From positions 1 through 23,486 of the forward strand of contig JBDRNO010000228.1 in NCBI GenBank assembly GCA_043811005.1: 23,486 nt of DNA, in the 5' to 3' direction. The position numbers and the translations under genes were made by a program. This stretch comes from JBDRNO01 sp043811005. GTDB lineage: Bacteria; Bacteroidota; Bacteroidia; NORP154. Under the pieces are notes generated by a model, which had not been told where the DNA came from, made no database searches, and was given only the letters and a program-made list of their open reading frames with translations. Shown here piece after piece: positions 1 to 8,342 of the stretch (the stretch's first letter is position 1; each line of letters begins with the position of its first letter).

Positions 1-9
1 GATCGGTTT

Positions 10-83
10 CCAGTTTATCAGTTTTACAGTAAAACCGACTGACTGAATAACCGGTAACCGATAACTGACAACTGATAAACCGG
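10..83. repeat. inverted-repeat element at window start
   Basis: A 14-base arm, CCAGTTTATCAGTT at 10-23, is mirrored with one mismatch at 70-83. The spacer contains further self-complementary pieces (ACCGGT, AACCGGTAACCG). The 12-mer CCAGTTTATCAG recurs at 8196-8207 in another intergenic palindromic cluster, so this is probably a dispersed element. No reading frame was recognised here. Confidence 0.6.
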
Positions 84-99
84 AATGATCAATGATAAA

Positions 100-340
100 T
101 TATCGTTAATATTTTATCAATAATAATTTTTAAGTACCTAATTAATCTTGAGCAATTGCATAGCACATCTATCATTCCTAATTTTTGGTTGACGCTAATG
201 CGATGTATATCGGGGAACACCTTTAAAAAAAAATAATAGAGTGAGTAAATTCCGATACTATAAATTATCGTAAAAATAAAACAATTGGATTAATTGATTT
301 TTTTGGAGAAAATTCAATAACAGATACCACTGGGAAGACT
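100..340. other. AT-rich intergenic stretch, no gene seen
   Basis: This stretch is AT-rich and shows no convincing coding frame. It contains one orphan copy of the AAATTCCGATAC motif at 247-258, listed separately. ATAAATTATCGT-like wording occurs twice, near 103-113 and 260-271. Nothing else is supportable. Confidence 0.4.
247..264 (+). promoter_or_regulatory. orphan AAATTCCGATAC motif
   Basis: The 18-mer AAATTCCGATACTATAAA is identical to 18895-18912. The core resembles the motif found 8-15 nt before five start codons elsewhere in the window. No plus-strand gene follows this copy, so its function is unknown and it may be a relic of a lost gene. Confidence 0.3.
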
Positions 341-346
341 TGCATA

Positions 347-566
347 TTACTCAATAATCAACTTAGTATTTATAGGAAAATCCTCTGTGATTAGCTGCAG
401 ATGATATACGCCAGGCGGATAACCGGAAAGATCTATTTCAGATTGCGGATTGTGGATTTCGGATTGATATATTTCCCTCCCCAACACATCATAAATCCTC
501 AATTTTGACAATTTCCATTTTCCATTCTACTGTAAACACTCCCATGTTTGGATTGGGATAACAGCC
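347..566 (-). pseudogene. broken T9SS type A sorting domain remnant
   Basis: Read on the minus strand, 566 down to about 505 encodes GCYPNPNMGVFTVEWKMEIV. The frame then shifts by one base and continues RIYDVLGREIYQ, then IDLSGYPPGVYHLQLITE, and ends PINTKLIIE with a TAA at 347-349. This is the beta-sandwich sorting domain used for export by the type IX secretion system, split between two frames. No N-terminal part of a protein precedes it: a palindromic-repeat patch (about 570-600) and the end of the intact T9SS gene lie immediately upstream. A short low-complexity run based on GGATT/GATTTC (about 440-465) seems to have expanded the middle of the domain. It is either the relic of a deleted neighbouring paralogue or a duplicated tail of the adjacent gene. 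Confidence 0.75.
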
Positions 567-569
567 TCA

Positions 570-604
570 CTCCAACCCTCTCAGCCATCTGGCGGAAGGG
601 AGAA
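570..604. repeat. degenerate palindromic-repeat patch
   Basis: The wording CTCCAACCCTCTC followed by GCCATCTGGCGGA and AGGGAG resembles the composite palindromic insert found inside mfd at 21177-21347. GCCATCTGGCGGA looks like a decayed copy of TCCGCCAGCTGGCGGA. The patch abuts the YPNPN start of the broken sorting domain. Confidence 0.4.
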
Positions 605-626
605 CCAACGCTTATTGACATGAGCA

Positions 627-3600
627 TTATTCAATTACTATTTTTTTATTAATAACTCCTTTTTTGGTTACTACTTGCAAATGATAAATACCACCACGAT
701 AATCCGAAAGGTCTATCTCTTTAGTAAATAAGCCAGATATCCTACCCGTTTGCCCAGAACAAATCACCTGACCCCGCATATCAAATATCTCAACCTTTAC
801 ATCCTCTTTCTCTTCCAAATATATATCTAAATTGAATATTCCCCTGTTAGGATTAGGATAAACCTGCAAACTGTAACTTGTAACCTGCAACTCACCTATA
901 CCTACCGGGCTGACCTCAATATAATTTGTCTCTGTTAATGAATCCGAGCCAAAGGCATTGGTTGCTACCAGTTTGACATCATAAAATCCGGCAGTGCTGT
1001 AAGTAATATTGGCGGGATTCTGCACGGTTGAGCTTGATGGGCTTCCTCCTTGAAATGTCCATGACCAGGATGATGGGCTATTAGTTGAGATATCAGTAAA
1101 ATTAACACTGCCACCTACTACAATACTGGTTGAATTTGCTGTAAAGTTTGCCGCTGGGGCTAATCCGGTTTGGATGACATTAATATAACAGGTCTTTGTT
1201 AATGAATCCGATCCAATAATATTGGCTGCAACCAGAGTTACTTCATAACATCCGGTATCGTTATATATAATATTAATGGGGTTCTGGTCAGTAGAGTTCG
1301 ATGGATTTCCCCCTGTAAACGTCCATAACCATGATGTTGGGTCATTCATTGACAGGTCAGTGAAGTTTACAGCATCGTTAACCAGAATACTTGTATAATC
1401 GGCAACAAAATCTGGTGCAGGAGCTGCTGCTGTGCTAATTGACGATGTATTAGACTTGGATGAATTGTAATCTTTTGTCTTAATAGTAGCTTCACAACCA
1501 TCAGGATGTTTTACTACTACCTGGTAAAACAGATTACCCGCTGGTGGTGAAAAATCAGTACGTGAAGTGAGATTGCTCGCTATGGAATCTATTTCTTCCC
1601 ACCCGTTAGCCGTTGAATATCTGTGAATATAATAGGTCAGGAAAGAAAATCCCTGGTAGTGATCCCAAATTAAATTTATATTATCCCCGATACCTAAATT
1701 TATGGTCAGGTGCATTGTCTTATGAGCTTGGCTTAATTCCGATTCATTGCCACAAGAATCCATTATTGATATTTTATATCTCCAAGCTTGCTGAAGGGGG
1801 TTTGACAATGAATCTATGAATTGACTCAAACTGTCAACAGGTACGTTTCCTATTAAATAATATAAACCGGCTTGTGTACTTTCTTTGTAGATGTTGTAAG
1901 ATTGTACTCCTTGCACTTGTAACTTCTCCCATACTATAATATTTCTACCAGTAGCGCTGTCAACGGTAACAAGACATATCTCCTGCTCTGTTGCAGGGAT
2001 GCCCCAGATTAAAGCGTTTGCTGTTGCAATACAGCCATTGGTGTCTGTTATCGACACACTATAAGAACCAGAAGATACATCAACCAGGTCCTCATCCGTT
2101 GAGCCGTTTGACCAAAGATAAGTATAGGGAGTAGCACCGCCTGATACGTTGATATAAATAGAGCCTAATTCAACGCCACAACCACCGCCAATGATAGAGT
2201 CGATCGTAATGGTTGCTCCTCCAAAATTGCTAACGGCTGCATTAGCCGAGCCAGAACATCCGTTGGCATCTGTAACGGTAATGGTATAGATACCTGCTGC
2301 TATGCCGGTTGCTGTTGCGTTAGTGCTTCCATCAGACCATAAGTATGTATAAGCACCGGTACCTCCACTTACGCTTACAGTGGCGTCTCCGTCTGCATTG
2401 CTGCAATTGGCATCAGTTGTAGTTACTGTTAAAATCAGCGCATCGGGTTCCGTAAGTGTTATGCTGGTATTTGCAACACAACCCGTTGAATCGGTAACCG
2501 TAAGTTCATGAGGCCCGGCAACGAGGTTATAAATAAAATTCGATGAACTTCCGTTTGACCATTGATATATATAAGGGGGTGTGCCTCCTGTAACACTGAT
2601 GCCTATTAATCCATCCGAACCACCATTACAGGTTATATCTGTGGTTGTCAGCACATTGATTGCAGGACCGTTCATATCACTAACTGTTGCAATCGTAAAA
2701 GCGGAACACCCATTGTCATCAATTACTGTTGAAATATATATACCCGAAGATAAACTATCTGCTGTAGGAAGAGTATCACCGCTCGACCAATAATAGGTAT
2801 ATGGAGCTGTGCCATTGGTTATACTTAAAGTAGCGCTTCCATCTGCATTGCCACAAGTGGAAGGATTAATACTGACAGCCAACTCTATTTCAGGAGATGA
2901 TCCGACTGTTGCAATAGCCGTATCCGAGCAACCTACGGCATCCGTTACAATTACATTGTTTATTCCAACACATAGGTCATTTGCAATGGAACTCGTCTGT
3001 GCTGCCGGATCATCCCAAAGATAGCTATATGGGGTTGTACCTCCCGTTGCAAAGGCAGAAGCTATTCCATCACATACTGAAAGACAAGATGCATTTGTAA
3101 CACCGGTAATGATGGCTGTCATGTTATTTGAAGTTGAAATATTAGTGCCATCGGTAGCAGTACAACCGCTTGAATCTGTAACTGTAATTGTATAATTACC
3201 GCTACCAAGCGCTGTTGCAGTTGAACTCGTTTGACCATCAGACCAAAGAAAAGTATAGGGTGGAATTCCCCCGCCTGCATTCACTGTAGCTGAACCATCA
3301 TCCACTCCGTTGCAACTGGCATCAATACCGGAAACACTTGTTGTTATTGCCGGATTTACGGTTAATGTAGTTGCAATAACACTATCACATAAGTTAGCTG
3401 CCGGTATAGTATCATAATATGTTCCTGAAGTATTTTGAAATGCGCCACCGATGAATATGCTGTCACCCGTACATATTAATACTGATAAAGGTGTTAAGTA
3501 TACCTGATCAATCGATAGTGTAGTAGTGACCATGCTATCACACCCTGCTACAGATGCGAATGTATCGTAATAAACACCGGCTGTATCCTGATAAGCTCCA

Positions 3601-4802
3601 CCTAAAAGAATACTGTCATTGGAACAAATAGTTACTGATGCTGAGGTATTGTAGACTGGGTTTACTGTTATGACAACCTGATTGCTAACGCTTGTATCAC
3701 CCAAACCATCTATCGCTTCTACAAAAACGGTATCTCCATTATTTAAACTTAAGGATGTGAAAATATTACCGGAACCACTTTGCACTAATAATGCATTAAC
3801 ATAAAACGCATAATTTGTATAACCGCTAGTAACATTAAAAACAACAGGATCACCATCGCATACTGTGCTATTGGAAACGGTTAAAGTTACCACATCAGGA
3901 ATGATAGCAAGGGCAAAAGGATCATATGAGAAATCATCCCAGGCAGCTTTGGTGATAAAGCTCAATGCCGGTGAAATAGAGTTTACAGTGGTAACCGTAC
4001 CTGTATTTTCCCACATTGGCAGTGTTTGCCAATGTGCAATTGCCCGGAATGCGCTATCAAGAACATCATCAAAATAGATGGAAACGTCAGCCGGGCTTGT
4101 GCCCAATGTTCTGTTTATCATATGGAAATAATCAGGGTTCACTAACGATAATGAAGAATCTTTTAAAGATCTGTCAAAGCCATCGGTCGTGGCATCTGCA
4201 TTTGCCAACCTGACAGTAAAAGTGTGAGCTGAAGATGAATTTGGAGTGATAACAACCGGTCTGTATCGCTGTGTGCCGAGTGATGAACCGGCAGGGAACA
4301 GGTAATTGTACGTGCTGTTTGTTTTTCTTGATAAGCAGCCGTTACCCAGGCTGCTCACGAAACCGGATGTACGTGTTACAGCGCCTGTATCAGCGTTAAC
4401 TACGAAAAGGGTATTTGCACCCGTGGCAAGCTCCCTGTTGTTTAAAGACAGTACGCCTGAAACAGTTGAATAAAGTGTTATTGTTTTAATTCCAGTCCCT
4501 TGCAATGTGAGATTATTGAATGTTGTAGAAGCTGTCCCTGTAATATCTTGATCCGCTCCGGATAATATAACTGCTCCTGAAGTATCCATATAAACACCAT
4601 TGTTTATCCAGTTGCCATCTATTTGTATTAAACCATTATTTTCAGTGACAGCGCTTGCCATATTGGTGAAGTTTCCTCCAAAAAAGAAATCTGTACCGGG
4701 TGTAACATATAGTGTGCCGGTATTTGTAGCATCCTGGGCACTAGATAACCCAGATACTAATATACTAATTAATAATGATGATACGAATATTGAGTGTTTC
4801 AT
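627..4802 (-). CDS. SprB-repeat/PKD secreted protein with T9SS type A sorting domain
   Basis: This is a 1391-aa secreted or surface protein. Residues 1-22 form a signal peptide (MKHSIFVSSLLISILVSGLS, cleaved near SSA-Q). An N-terminal beta-rich region to about residue 300 resembles that of other Bacteroidota surface proteins. Two related repeats with the pattern ICxxDSIxxGGAxQxTxGxYYDT lie at about 390-480. Six SprB-type repeats of about 70-75 residues follow (about 485-932), each with PYxYxWSxG and ITVTDxxGC wording. Next comes a fibronectin-III-like pair (about 945-1110), then two PKD domains (about 1127-1200 and 1215-1290, ending in WxW-TFxGGxPSxSTxQNP and GFYDVKLVATN). The T9SS sorting domain runs from about 1312 (VYPNPNRGIFNLDIY) to KKGVINKKIVIE. 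SprB repeats are known from the flavobacterial gliding adhesin SprB. Here they support a role at the cell surface, possibly adhesion, but the ligand cannot be told. The start ATG lies 8 nt after an AAATACCGATAC motif. Confidence 0.93.
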   Translation of the reverse strand: MKHSIFVSSLLISILVSGLSSAQDATNTGTLYVTPGTDFFFGGNFTNMASAVTENNGLIQIDGNWINNGVYMDTSGAVILSGADQDITGTASTTFNNLTLQGTGIKTITLYSTVSGVLSLNNRELATGANTLFVVNADTGAVTRTSGFVSSLGNGCLSRKTNSTYNYLFPAGSSLGTQRYRPVVITPNSSSAHTFTVRLANADATTDGFDRSLKDSSLSLVNPDYFHMINRTLGTSPADVSIYFDDVLDSAFRAIAHWQTLPMWENTGTVTTVNSISPALSFITKAAWDDFSYDPFALAIIPDVVTLTVSNSTVCDGDPVVFNVTSGYTNYAFYVNALLVQSGSGNIFTSLSLNNGDTVFVEAIDGLGDTSVSNQVVITVNPVYNTSASVTICSNDSILLGGAYQDTAGVYYDTFASVAGCDSMVTTTLSIDQVYLTPLSVLICTGDSIFIGGAFQNTSGTYYDTIPAANLCDSVIATTLTVNPAITTSVSGIDASCNGVDDGSATVNAGGGIPPYTFLWSDGQTSSTATALGSGNYTITVTDSSGCTATDGTNISTSNNMTAIITGVTNASCLSVCDGIASAFATGGTTPYSYLWDDPAAQTSSIANDLCVGINNVIVTDAVGCSDTAIATVGSSPEIELAVSINPSTCGNADGSATLSITNGTAPYTYYWSSGDTLPTADSLSSGIYISTVIDDNGCSAFTIATVSDMNGPAINVLTTTDITCNGGSDGLIGISVTGGTPPYIYQWSNGSSSNFIYNLVAGPHELTVTDSTGCVANTSITLTEPDALILTVTTTDANCSNADGDATVSVSGGTGAYTYLWSDGSTNATATGIAAGIYTITVTDANGCSGSANAAVSNFGGATITIDSIIGGGCGVELGSIYINVSGGATPYTYLWSNGSTDEDLVDVSSGSYSVSITDTNGCIATANALIWGIPATEQEICLVTVDSATGRNIIVWEKLQVQGVQSYNIYKESTQAGLYYLIGNVPVDSLSQFIDSLSNPLQQAWRYKISIMDSCGNESELSQAHKTMHLTINLGIGDNINLIWDHYQGFSFLTYYIHRYSTANGWEEIDSIASNLTSRTDFSPPAGNLFYQVVVKHPDGCEATIKTKDYNSSKSNTSSISTAAAPAPDFVADYTSILVNDAVNFTDLSMNDPTSWLWTFTGGNPSNSTDQNPINIIYNDTGCYEVTLVAANIIGSDSLTKTCYINVIQTGLAPAANFTANSTSIVVGGSVNFTDISTNSPSSWSWTFQGGSPSSSTVQNPANITYSTAGFYDVKLVATNAFGSDSLTETNYIEVSPVGIGELQVTSYSLQVYPNPNRGIFNLDIYLEEKEDVKVEIFDMRGQVICSGQTGRISGLFTKEIDLSDYRGGIYHLQVVTKKGVINKKIVIE

Positions 4803-4810
4803 ATTTTATT

Positions 4811-4822
4811 GTATCGGTATTT
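4811..4822 (-). promoter_or_regulatory. AAATACCGATAC motif before the T9SS protein gene
   Basis: On the minus strand AAATACCGATAC ends 8 nt before the ATG at 4802. Its surroundings, AAATATTTAAAT on the left and TAAAAT just before ATG on the right, are almost the same as those upstream of grpE (16831-16860), although the genes are unrelated. The role is unknown; a promoter or translation signal is possible. Confidence 0.4.
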
Positions 4823-4834
4823 AAATATTTTATC

Positions 4835-4902
4835 AGACTTCCGAAGTCTTGTCAGCTAAATGCTGATTCGCTTCTGGCGGAAAAACTTTGGAAGTCTTTT
4901 CT
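4835..4902. repeat. palindromic element with nested TGGCGGA fragment
   Basis: AGACTTCCGAAGTCT (4835-4849) is itself a palindrome and is mirrored by ACTTTGGAAGTCT (4885-4897). Between them is a TCAGC/GCTGA hairpin (4852-4866) and CTTCTGGCGGAA, a likely half-copy of TCCGCCAGCTGGCGGA. The element lies upstream of the T9SS protein gene and contains no reading frame. Confidence 0.6.
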
Positions 4903-4920
4903 TCAATTATTAATTCCACA

Positions 4921-4957
4921 GTTTTCAACTAGAGGTTGCAGCCTCTGGCTGGCAAAC
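4921..4957. repeat. palindromic element, AGAGGTTGCAGCCTCT core
   Basis: The near-perfect palindrome AGAGGTTGCAGCCTCT lies at 4931-4946. It is flanked by imperfectly mirrored GTTTTCAACT and GGCTGGCAAAC. It sits just downstream of the DUF2283 gene's stop. The length, symmetry and intergenic position match the other small palindromic elements of the window, but the core sequence differs. Confidence 0.55.
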
Positions 4958-4972
4958 TATGGATAGCGGGTA

Positions 4973-5182
4973 TCAGGAAGCTTTTTTCAGCTTAACAGAT
5001 AGCGGCTGTTGTGCAAGCGAACTGACTTTTAAAATAGAAAAACCTATAATATTCCCGGCTTCATCCACTTTTTCCATCACAGCATCGCTTTCTGTTTCCT
5101 TAAAGTATCCTTTTTTCTTTTTAAAAAGCACTTCTAAATAATCGCCTTCCTTGTCGTACCAAATTTTTATTTCTTTATCCAT
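4973..5182 (-). CDS. DUF2283 family small protein (putative antitoxin)
   Basis: This is a 69-aa protein with the DUF2283 pattern: IWYDKEGDYLEVLF at the N-terminus, then AVMEKVDEAGNIIGFSILKV. Its start overlaps the end of the preceding PBECR2-like gene by 16 nt, so the two are cotranscribed and probably translationally coupled. DUF2283 proteins often lie next to small nuclease-fold or RelE-like proteins, which suggests an immunity or antitoxin role, but this has not been shown here. The protein is small and charged, with no signal peptide or membrane segment, so it is expected in the cytoplasm. Confidence 0.8.
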   Translation of the reverse strand: MDKEIKIWYDKEGDYLEVLFKKKKGYFKETESDAVMEKVDEAGNIIGFSILKVSSLAQQPLSVKLKKAS

Positions 5183-5481
5183 AATTCCTCTCCTTTTTTA
5201 ATTGTATTAGTAAAATATGCCGTTATGATAAACAAGTCATCTTTGATAACTTTTACGATAACGCAAAGAAATTTATTAGTAACAGGTGTTGATTTGTAAT
5301 TTTTGTAAAACATTTCAATATTACTGGCAGTTTTTGACCTTATTATTTTGTCGGGTATTTCTAATGTTTCCTGAATTTTATCAATCTGCCCGTTCATTTC
5401 GGGATGAACTTCCAAAAAGTGCTCTTCGCGTTCATCGGTTAATCTAATTTTGCGCCTATTAATATCGGGAAAAATTTTCAT
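5167..5481 (-). CDS. PBECR2-like nuclease-fold protein (putative toxin)
   Basis: This is a 104-aa protein with the pattern IRLTDEREEHFLEVHPEM, then a helical segment with ETLEIPDKIIRS, MFYKNYKS, LCVIVKVIKDDLFIITAYFT and a terminal KKGEELW. This order matches the family annotated PBECR2 (barnase-EndoU-colicin E5/D-RelE-like fold), where the conserved Arg, His, Lys and Thr/Tyr are thought to form the RNase site. That is family knowledge applied by eye, without a profile search. It is the first gene of a two-gene unit with the DUF2283 gene. Nuclease and toxin activity are inferred. Alternatively it may be a phage-derived domain with no toxic role. Confidence 0.7.
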   Translation of the reverse strand: MKIFPDINRRKIRLTDEREEHFLEVHPEMNGQIDKIQETLEIPDKIIRSKTASNIEMFYKNYKSTPVTNKFLCVIVKVIKDDLFIITAYFTNTIKKGEELWIKK

Positions 5482-5545
5482 CCATTGCTAAATTAAGTTT
5501 TTATTTTTTTGTTGTGTTTCCTATTAGTTTTCAAACCTTTTTAGG

Positions 5546-8008
5546 TTAATATACTACCATTAATACACCAGACGCAGTTCTGTAAAAGGCGCCTGCTGTA
5601 AGACCGCCTGCTATGGCTGCTGCATTATCAGCATGTACCTGCAAACCCGTAACGTGCAGCTTTGAAGTGGGACTTGGTGTCCCGATGCCGACATTGCCGG
5701 AACCGTCGATTCTCATTTTTTCATTTGGATAACCAGTATCTGCAACGTAGAAACGTAAATTACCTCTTACATCTGCCCAATCATTTGAAACGAAATCTGC
5801 ATCTTTACCAGCAATAATATACGCTGCATCACGTACTCCAGGTGTTCCACCAATTACTCCATTCAGAGCAAATTTGAGAGCAACCTCTTGACCTGTTTCA
5901 GCATCAATTGGCTCGTCATCATTGTATATCCTTACGGGATATGTGGTTGTATTATCGCCGGTTTCAATAATGTCTAATTTCGTTCCAGGATTCGTTGTCC
6001 CGATACCGACATTGCCGGTGCTATTAACAACTAAACGTGCTGTCGCATTATCCGGGTCATATATAGCAAATTTACTCCCCCCAAAACTATTACCATCGGC
6101 AGTTGATAGTAACTTGTAATTTTTTCCGCCTACAGCAGTAGGACTTAATAATATCTGCACACCTAAATCATTAGATGATTCAAAAAAAACAGGGTTTGCA
6201 TTTGTATCTGAAACATGTAATAACGCATAAGGAGTCGAAGTCCCTATGCCAACATTGCCGGCATCTGTGATCCTCAGTCTCTCTATAGCTGTTACACTGT
6301 TAATCGGTATGGTAGTGAAATATATATATGAACCATGTGCGGCATCCGTCCAGTTCTGGGCTGCACTGATATACATCCTCGTTCTTGCAGTACCCCATGC
6401 TGATGTCCCATACCCTGTGCCACCAAAGCAAGCAAGTGCATCATCCGTTTGTACAGCGGTTGGCAATGCTTCTGTGCCACGCGCTTTTCTGCCTATAAAC
6501 TTGCCTGCTGAAAACGCATCCCTATAGCCTGTTACATTAATGACAGGTACACCTTGATCTGCAACAACTTCCATATTGCCGTCAGGGCTTGTTGTCCCGA
6601 TACCTACATTGCCGGCATCTGTGATCCTCAATCTCTCTCGAGCTGTTATACTGTCAATTTGTACAGTATTGAAATGTATATATGATCCCCGTGTGCTATC
6701 TGTCCAGTCCTGGGCTGCTTTGATATACATCCTGGTTCTTGAGGAACTACCCCAGCCTGTTGTCCCATACCCGTAACCGCCAAAAATAGCAAGTGCATCA
6801 TCCGCTACTACAGCGGTTGGAGATGCAGCAGTGCCATTAGCTTTTCTTCCCATAAATATACCTGGTGAATATCCTGCATTATAACCAGTTACATAAATGG
6901 AAGGTATACCATTCTCTCTAACCACTTCCAATTCAGCGTCAGGGTTTGTTGTCCCGATGCCGACATTGCCGTCATTATAATAAATGGTATCTCCGTTTTG
7001 ATCCCAAACTGCATTCCCGGCAAAGTCCGCAGTATCAGCGTATACGGCATCCCAGGCAAAGTCTGCGGAATCAGCATATCCGGTATTATCAGCGTACATA
7101 ACACTGTCTGTGCCGGCAGTTGGTGTTTGCCATGAAGCCAGCCCATTGGCATCAGAGGTAAGGACTTTACCATTTCCCTGTGTGCCGTCCACAAGCTTTA
7201 TGGCACCTGCAACGTGAAGGGTTGTATCAGGAGTTGTTGTCCCGATGCCGACATTGCCGATGGGGTCTATTCTCATTCTCTCCAAATTATTTGTGCGGAA
7301 TGCTAACGGAATATTATCGCCTGTCCCAACAAAGTCGGTTGCTATATTAAGCCCTGCGTTACCTGTTAATGACCAGGCATTCAGCGCTCCATCTGCGCCC
7401 GTCGGGCCTGTTGCACCTATTGCACCTGCAATACCATCAGCGCCTGTTGGCCCCGTTGCTCCCGTTGTACCTGCAATACCATCTGCGCCTGTTGGACCTG
7501 TTGCTCCAGTTGTACCGGCAATACCATCAGCGCCTGTCGGACCGGTTGCTCCCGTTGTACCTGCAATACCATCAGCGCCTGTCGGACCTGTTGCTCCTGT
7601 TGTACCTGCTATGCCATCAGCCCCTGTCGGACCTGTTGCTCCAGCTACACCAGCAATACCATCAGCGCCAGTTGGACCTGTTGCTCCGTTAATTCCATCA
7701 GTTCCAGGAGACCCGAGAGCAGAAACCCAGATAGTACCATTGAAATAATAAAATTTGTTATCAGTTATTTGATATATCAGCAATCCAATTGAAGGGACTG
7801 CGATTGAATCTGTATCGGATCTCGGTATTAAAATTCCTTTATCTGTTGATTGTAATTCTAAAATTGCACTGGCATCAGGCGTTGTTGTGCCAATACCCAC
7901 CTGTGAGTAACACAAATTACTCAAATTCGAAAAGATTATACCGATTAAAAGTGCTACGGCAATTTTCCCTTTTCTTATAATTGCTGTTGTTTTTACTGTA
8001 TTCTTCAT
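5546..8008 (-). CDS. collagen-like tail-fibre-type surface protein
   Basis: This is an 820-aa protein with a signal peptide (about residues 1-36, ending CYSQ). The Bacteroidota fibre opening QVGIGTTTPDASAILELQS and GILIPRSD follows. A collagen-like Gly-X-Y tract lies at about residues 100-207, with seven copies of GATGPTGADG spaced 15 aa (45 bp) apart. The rest is a chain of modules each opening with GNVGIGTTxPD. Two consecutive modules (about residues 350-585) are clearly duplicated, sharing GRKAxGT, DDALAxFGGxGYGTxxWG and RERLRITDAG wording. The C-terminus AAAIAGGLTAGAFYRTASG is common at the end of such proteins. No S74 chaperone or T9SS domain was seen, so the export route past the Sec step is unclear. 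It is likely a structural surface or fibre protein. Confidence 0.85.
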   Translation of the reverse strand: MKNTVKTTAIIRKGKIAVALLIGIIFSNLSNLCYSQVGIGTTTPDASAILELQSTDKGILIPRSDTDSIAVPSIGLLIYQITDNKFYYFNGTIWVSALGSPGTDGINGATGPTGADGIAGVAGATGPTGADGIAGTTGATGPTGADGIAGTTGATGPTGADGIAGTTGATGPTGADGIAGTTGATGPTGADGIAGAIGATGPTGADGALNAWSLTGNAGLNIATDFVGTGDNIPLAFRTNNLERMRIDPIGNVGIGTTTPDTTLHVAGAIKLVDGTQGNGKVLTSDANGLASWQTPTAGTDSVMYADNTGYADSADFAWDAVYADTADFAGNAVWDQNGDTIYYNDGNVGIGTTNPDAELEVVRENGIPSIYVTGYNAGYSPGIFMGRKANGTAASPTAVVADDALAIFGGYGYGTTGWGSSSRTRMYIKAAQDWTDSTRGSYIHFNTVQIDSITARERLRITDAGNVGIGTTSPDGNMEVVADQGVPVINVTGYRDAFSAGKFIGRKARGTEALPTAVQTDDALACFGGTGYGTSAWGTARTRMYISAAQNWTDAAHGSYIYFTTIPINSVTAIERLRITDAGNVGIGTSTPYALLHVSDTNANPVFFESSNDLGVQILLSPTAVGGKNYKLLSTADGNSFGGSKFAIYDPDNATARLVVNSTGNVGIGTTNPGTKLDIIETGDNTTTYPVRIYNDDEPIDAETGQEVALKFALNGVIGGTPGVRDAAYIIAGKDADFVSNDWADVRGNLRFYVADTGYPNEKMRIDGSGNVGIGTPSPTSKLHVTGLQVHADNAAAIAGGLTAGAFYRTASGVLMVVY
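7387..7690. repeat. 45-bp tandem repeats encoding GATGPTGADGIAGTT
   Basis: Seven units, the last one partial, encode the collagen-like tract. The central four are almost identical in protein and very close in DNA. Copy-number change by slippage would add or remove 15 residues without a frameshift. The opposite strand also stays open over the tract, a consequence of the repeat composition rather than a second gene. Confidence 0.85.
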
Positions 8009-8025
8009 TTTGTTTTGGTTTTAGC

Positions 8026-8052
8026 TCCCGACAGTCCTGATAGCTAACGGGA
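8026..8052. repeat. TCCCG...CGGGA palindromic element
   Basis: TCCCGACAGTCCTGATAGC followed by TAACGGGA forms an inverted repeat with short outer arms. It lies in the leader of the collagen-like gene. Similar wording, TCCCGACAGCTATC, occurs between grpE and dnaJ at about 17485, which suggests one dispersed family. Confidence 0.45.
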
Positions 8053-8195
8053 TCGGTATTGGTTAATAATAATTTTATTAGTATTATTTTTCCATTAAAA
8101 ATACATTGGGTTTTTGATAATTTCTTATTATTTAAACGAACAAATATAACTACTTTATTAATAAAAAAAAAGTTCAGTTATTAAAAGGAATAATT

Positions 8196-8260
8196 CCAGT
8201 TTATCAGGTCTTCCCGACCCCCGGTACGGGACAGACAGTTATCGGTAGTCGGGTTGTCCG
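8196..8260. repeat. palindromic cluster with CCCGAC/GTCGGG arms
   Basis: CCCGAC (8213-8218) is mirrored by GTCGGG (8248-8253). CCCGGTACGGG forms an inner hairpin. The left edge, CCAGTTTATCAG (8196-8207), is identical to part of the element at the window start. Confidence 0.5.
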
Positions 8261-8334
8261 TTCTTGTTTATGGGATTTTTAAATTTTCCACTTTAGGAAT
8301 AATTCAGGATAGATGTGTATAGGGACATTTTTTA

Positions 8335-8342
8335 TATTTTTG
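8335..8342 (+). promoter_or_regulatory. putative -7 box for the U32-family gene
   Basis: TATTTTTG matches the Bacteroidota -7 consensus TAnnTTTG and lies 17 nt before the ATG at 8360. Transcription would start within about 10 nt of the start codon. No clear -33 TTG was found, so the call is tentative. Confidence 0.35.

Noticed and set aside
2100..3300. GTATAGG matches to the pre-start motif inside the SprB-repeat region
   Set aside because: They arise from codons for Tyr in the repeated PYxYxW wording and lack the AAATTCC context.
5531..5549. AACCT-AGGTT hairpin at the end of the collagen-like gene as a terminator
   Set aside because: On the gene's strand it is not followed by a T-run and the stem is only 5 bp.
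7245..7748. Open plus-strand frame of 167 codons opposite the collagen-like tract, rich in Pro, Ala and Val
   Set aside because: It exactly mirrors the Gly-X-Y repeats of the minus-strand gene. Its openness follows from the repeat composition, and no start signal or independent family resemblance was seen.
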